Below, piece by piece: positions 16,708 through 18,919 of a stretch of DNA of 18,919 bases. How positions within the stretch are numbered: the stretch's first letter is position 1; each line of letters begins with the position of its first letter. Source of the stretch: Bacillota bacterium (GTDB lineage Bacteria; Bacillota; Clostridia; Acetivibrionales; DSM-1351); the NCBI GenBank assembly GCA_023412635.1, contig JAEYNI010000281.1:1-18919 (forward strand), given 5' to 3'. Position numbers and translations under genes: made by a program. A model generated the notes under the pieces. The model was not told the origin of the DNA. It was given only the letters and a program-made list of their open reading frames with translations, and made no database searches.

Positions 16708-16839
16708 AGTACCAAACTTTTTGAGATTAACAGCCTTAGTACCAAACTATTTGAGAACCAGTACCAAACTTAATGAGATTAAGGAAGCCAAAAGGTGCAT
16801 TTTTCGTTATTCCAGTACCAAACTTTATAGGAACCGACA
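16708..16839 (-). repeat. Candidate Tn7-like left end: four direct repeats ending in ...CGACA
   Basis: AGTACCAAACT occurs four times in the same orientation, at 16708, 16738, 16760 and 16814, each in a ~22-bp unit (AGTACCAAACTTTTTGAGAT, AGTACCAAACTATTTGAGAA, AGTACCAAACTTAATGAGAT, AGTACCAAACTTTATAGGAA). Three are close together and one is set apart next to a terminus GACA at 16836-16839. Read from the outside (minus strand) it starts TGTCGGTTCCTATAAAGTTT: a 5'-TGT end followed at once by an ATAAAGT-containing site, as in Tn7. Widely spaced ~22-bp TnsB sites are typical of Tn7 left ends. The next five bases outside are GTGGG. An open frame across this array (16637-16849) is an accident of the repeats. 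Confidence 0.7.
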
Positions 16840-16883
16840 GTGGGGCTAAATAAAGTCTTTATACCCGGATAGATAACAAAGTT

Positions 16884-16925
16884 AAAATCCAAGTTTGTAG
16901 GTATGAACCTATGGACTTGGATTTT
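16884..16925. terminator. Strong bidirectional rho-independent terminator
   Basis: A perfect 11-bp stem, AAAATCCAAGT (16884-16894) with ACTTGGATTTT (16915-16925), continues through three G-U pairs into TAGGT/ACCTA closed by an ATGA tetraloop. A- and T-runs on both flanks make it usable in either direction. It can end the minus-strand XRE gene (16960-17193). Before the Tn7-like insertions it may have served glmS, because it lies just outside the candidate left end. Confidence 0.8.
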
Positions 16926-16959
16926 ATTGTACTTAGGTAGTATGTCCATTTCAAAAATT

Positions 16960-17193
16960 TTAATCACGCTGTTTCATTAAGGCTTCAATTTCTTCAATAA
17001 ATATGCTAGGTTTAATATTAAGATTACTGCAAATTTTGAATATTACATTTAAAGTCGGTTTTCTCTTTTTTCTTTCAAGTAGACTAATATAGGTTCTGTC
17101 TAACTCGCATCTAAATGCCAATTCATCCTGTGAAAGTTTATTTTCCAATCTATACTTTTTTAATACTATGGCCAAAGACTCTTCTAATAGCAT
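16960..17193 (-). CDS. Small XRE-family transcriptional regulator
   Basis: A 77-aa protein that is almost entirely one HTH_3 domain: KLSQDELAFRCELDRTYISL followed by LERKKRKPTLNVIFKICSNL. The start ATG at 17193 is preceded by AGGAG with 8-bp spacing. Size and sequence resemble the controller (C) proteins of restriction-modification systems and small phage repressors, which bind short palindromes in their own promoters. A palindrome GACTATAGTC lies about 75 bp upstream. It is transcribed towards the terminator at 16884-16925. No restriction gene adjoins it. The regulated gene is unknown; the divergent Spo0E-like gene is a candidate. Confidence 0.85.
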   Translation of the reverse strand: MLLEESLAIVLKKYRLENKLSQDELAFRCELDRTYISLLERKKRKPTLNVIFKICSNLNIKPSIFIEEIEALMKQRD

Positions 17194-17266
17194 AATAAGT
17201 GCTCCTACAAGAAAGTTTTTTAATGTTCATATCCAAAGTTTAATCTAAAGATTCCATAAATAAACG

Positions 17267-17276
17267 GACTATAGTC
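17267..17276. promoter_or_regulatory. Palindromic operator candidate GACTATAGTC
   Basis: A perfect 10-bp palindrome lies in the divergent spacer between the XRE gene (17193, minus) and the Spo0E-like gene (17350, plus). It closely resembles the GACT...AGTC C-boxes bound by controller proteins of restriction-modification systems. Only one copy is visible, while C-boxes usually come in pairs. Confidence 0.4.
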
Positions 17277-17349
17277 GTCAAAATTGCATTTTTATGATAT
17301 ATTGGAAGAGTATTGATATATATTTCTTTTAGCGAAAGAGGGAATTCCA

Positions 17350-17529
17350 TTGAAGAAAGATGACATCGAACAGTTAAGAGAAAAACTTAATAAACTAATT
17401 TCTAATGATTCAAATTATTCTGAGATTTTAAAAATAAGCCAGGAATTGGATATATATGTAACAGAGTTTACAAAGACTCAGATGGGCAATAAAAATACTA
17501 CATGTAGTAATCGAGGACCTACCAAATAA
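17350..17529 (+). CDS. Spo0E-like sporulation regulatory phosphatase
   Basis: A 59-aa protein starting at TTG 17350, with GAGGGAA just upstream. The sequence IEQLREKLNKLIS...YSEILKISQELDIYVTEF has the two-helix pattern and the S-Q-E-L-D signature of the Spo0E family. These small aspartyl-phosphate phosphatases remove phosphate from Spo0A~P and hold back entry into sporulation. Such genes are common and short in Bacilli and Clostridia. It supports a spore-forming Firmicute host. It is probably native chromosomal sequence beyond the transposon end. Confidence 0.85.
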   Translation: MKKDDIEQLREKLNKLISNDSNYSEILKISQELDIYVTEFTKTQMGNKNTTCSNRGPTK

Positions 17530-17642
17530 AATCAAGCATACTAATAGTTCATAATTTAAGTTTATAAAATTGCCTCCTCCAGCAAGATAAAGAGTTGAGT
17601 TGCTAATTAGCGTATCATAGTTATTGTAAGCTGTAATAGGAA

Positions 17643-18005
17643 ATGAAGAGATATATAATTAGATTATGGATAAGGGCATTGTCATTTGTAGAAAACGAGG
17701 AAGTTGAACAATTCTGGCATGGTGTACCAATTGTGAATTCAGAGGGATTGTCTGACAGCATAGAAAGTGATACAGTACATAAATACCAAGGAAGTGAAAA
17801 CTTCGTTAACAACCAAGCATCACTGAATTTTGTCGTGTATCACAAGCAAGATAAGGCCTGTATTCTTATAATTGAAGTAGATAGTTTTGAATTTCATGAA
17901 AATAATTCAGACCAATTACGTCGTGATACACTCAAGGATTCAATTCTGGGTAAATACGGAGTTCCAATACTGCGGTTTGCTACCAATGGTAGCGGTGAGA
18001 GGTAA
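17643..18005 (+). pseudogene. DUF2726-type nuclease-like domain fragment
   Basis: The 120-codon frame has a core ILIIEVDSFEFHEN, then QLRRDTLKDSILGKYG and PILRFATNGSGER. This is the signature of DUF2726, a restriction-endonuclease/Vsr-like fold often found at the C-terminus of helicases and other defence proteins. The conserved run after GSGE is cut by TAA (18003-18005), yet the next in-frame codons read RIQRA. That looks like a GAA or AAA codon changed to TAA. The N-terminal 50 residues show no motif and the start has no good ribosome binding site. It is most likely the broken remnant of a larger gene; a short functional protein is less likely. Confidence 0.6.
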
Positions 18006-18018
18006 AGAATACAGAGAG

Positions 18019-18368
18019 CTACTTCTCTTTCCATTCAAAAATGAATTCTAAAAGACTTAGTGCTTTTCTTTGGTCATCTGCACTTTTTGTACTTAATGTA
18101 TATACAATCTGCCATAGTACAGTATTCTCATCACCGTTTGCAGATGGCTTTATGTACTTAAATAACTCTTCGTAAGATATACCTAATGCATTAACGATAT
18201 TTTCCAAACTGTCGAGAGTCAGGCTTTTTTCGCCTCGTTCTGCTTTACCAACGTAGGTTGGATGCATACCAGATTTTTCATCCAACTGCTCCTGAGTCCA
18301 GCCTTTTCCTTTACGTATGTCTCTTATGCGTTTTCCTATTATATATCTTAAACTATTTTCCGTTCCAT
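18019..18368 (-). pseudogene. XRE-family regulator with a frameshift at its start
   Basis: The frame ending at 18019 reads, from upstream, NSLRYIIGKRIRDIRKGKG, WTQEQLDEKSGMHPTYVG, KAERGEKSLTLDSLENIV and a C-terminal tail ending SLLEFIFEWKEK. This is a complete HTH_3 repressor of about 115 aa. The natural start, ATG at 18368 behind AGGTG, is out of frame with it: in the ATG frame a TAA follows after six codons. A single lost base near 18360 (ATGGAACGG for a probable ATGGAAACGG) explains this. A TTG at 18285 could start a shorter product lacking the first helices. It is either a recent pseudogene or a sequencing error. Confidence 0.65.
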
Positions 18369-18427
18369 ATTTTCACCTTTATTTAAAAGTATCTGATTGT
18401 AGAGTAAGACTGCGTCAGCTATACCAT

Positions 18428-18456
18428 TTGCATCATCTTTTGTTTTATACTATAAC
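18428..18456 (+). promoter_or_regulatory. Candidate promoter of the DUF1848 gene, with adjacent palindrome
   Basis: TTGCAT (18428-18433) and TATAAC (18451-18456) are separated by 17 bp. A palindrome, TGATGTATCATCA, follows at 18479-18491 in the leader and could be an operator for the neighbouring XRE protein. The DUF1848 start codon is at 18547. Confidence 0.4.
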
Positions 18457-18546
18457 TATTAATAGAATAAGATATTCCTGATGTATCATCAGATCTGTCT
18501 CAGGATAATTATAAACGACCGAAAATTTATATTGGGAGTGTTTTCA

Positions 18547-18919
18547 ATGGCCTCAAAAAAGTGGGATACAATAGATATAGACACTAACGAGGGTAGAGTA
18601 AAAGGGGTTGCACCAGTTATTATTTCTGCAAGCCGATCTACTGACATACCTGCATTTTATTCTGAATGGTTCATTAATAGACTGAGGAAAGGATATGTTA
18701 AGTGGGTCAATCCGTTTAATAGAAAACAACAGTATGTTTTTTTTGATTAGGCTCGTGTAATTGTATTTTGGACAAAAGATGCTAAACCATTAATTCCACA
18801 CCTGACTGAGATCGATAAAAAAGGTATTAATTATTATTTTTCATTTACAATAAATGACTATGAAAAAGAGGGACTTGAGCCAAGAGTACGAAAACTTGAG
18901 CAAAGAATAGATACCTTTA
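18547..18919 (+). pseudogene. DUF1848 family protein, interrupted by an in-frame TAG; runs off the window
   Basis: Start ATG at 18547 after GGGAGTG (18534-18540). The sequence APVIISASRSTDIPAFYSEW, then FINRLRKGYVKWVNPFNRKQ, is characteristic of DUF1848, a family of unproven function found in clostridia and other anaerobes. A TAG at 18748-18750 interrupts it after FFD. The same frame continues without gap as ARVIVFWTKDAKPLIPHL to the end of the window. The usual residue at that place is Lys or Glu, so a one-base change from AAG or GAG is likely. Readthrough of UAG cannot be excluded. The 3' end lies outside the window. Confidence 0.75.

Larger units (their letters stand above)
694..16839 (+). 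mobile_element. Decayed Tn7-like island in the glmS site (probably more than one element)
   Basis: The interval is bounded by right-end-like repeats next to glmS and by left-end-like repeats at 16708-16839. Inside are a TnsA N-terminal relic (4531-4713), a TnsE C-terminal part (4714-5514) and a second, more degraded TnsE relic (15471-15635). All are on the + strand, running away from glmS as in Tn7. tnsB, tnsC and tnsD are absent, so the island cannot move on its own. The repeats at the two ends differ in sequence and there are two tnsE copies. A single simple transposon is therefore less likely than two or more stacked elements with internal deletions. The outer limits are approximate. Confidence 0.45.

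Noticed and set aside
16637..16849. 70-codon + frame rich in repeated SLVPN-type residues
   Set aside because: It is produced by the four AGTACCAAACT repeats of the candidate transposon end and has no proper start signal.
1..18919. CRISPR array, tRNA or rRNA genes
   Set aside because: No regularly spaced repeats with unique spacers and no recognisable tRNA or rRNA sequence seen; the 16708-16839 repeats have no spacer regularity.

Overview
The window looks like a chromosomal segment of a low-G+C, spore-forming Firmicute, probably a clostridial relative. The pointers are AT-rich intergenic DNA, strong AGGAG-type ribosome binding sites, a small Spo0E-like protein and a DUF1848 gene. It opens with the 3' end of glmS, the classical attachment site of Tn7-like transposons. 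What follows is a decayed Tn7-like island carrying defence-type cargo.

Layout. (1) 1-672: C-terminal part of glmS. (2) About 694-763: three degenerate 20-bp tandem repeats that look like the TnsB-binding right end of a Tn7-like element. (3) 1244-3604 (minus): an Mrr-like nuclease fused to an nSTAND3-type ATPase, a probable antiphage sensor-effector. (4) 4040-5514: transposon relics. A promoter/palindrome precedes an HTH gene broken by one stop; then come the N-terminal ~60 residues of TnsA, a stop, and the C-terminal half of TnsE in the same frame. tnsB, tnsC and tnsD are gone. (5) 6004-15254: four intact, overlapping genes, visibly richer in G+C than their surroundings. They encode a CoiA-like zinc-finger protein, a coiled-coil protein with a possible degenerate ATPase domain, an unrecognised protein, and a 1740-aa DEAH helicase with a DUF1998-type C-terminus (DruE-like). 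(6) 15265-15635: relics of a second DNA methylase and of a second TnsE C-terminus. (7) 15733-16590: an intact D12-class adenine methylase. (8) 16708-16839: four direct repeats ending in ...CGACA, a strong candidate for the left end of a Tn7-like element. (9) 16840-18919: a terminator, an XRE regulator, a Spo0E-like gene, and three broken genes (DUF2726, a second XRE, DUF1848).

Interpretation. Two distinct TnsE relics, plus right- and left-end repeats of different sequence, suggest that two or more Tn7-like elements stacked up at the glmS site. Their transposition genes decayed while the defence-like genes (Mrr-nSTAND3, the four-gene helicase operon, the methylase) kept full reading frames. 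The four-gene operon is the best candidate for a poorly described system: its helicase resembles DruE of Druantia, but I do not recognise its three partners as named Druantia components. Family assignments are from memory and sequence motifs only; no database search was run.
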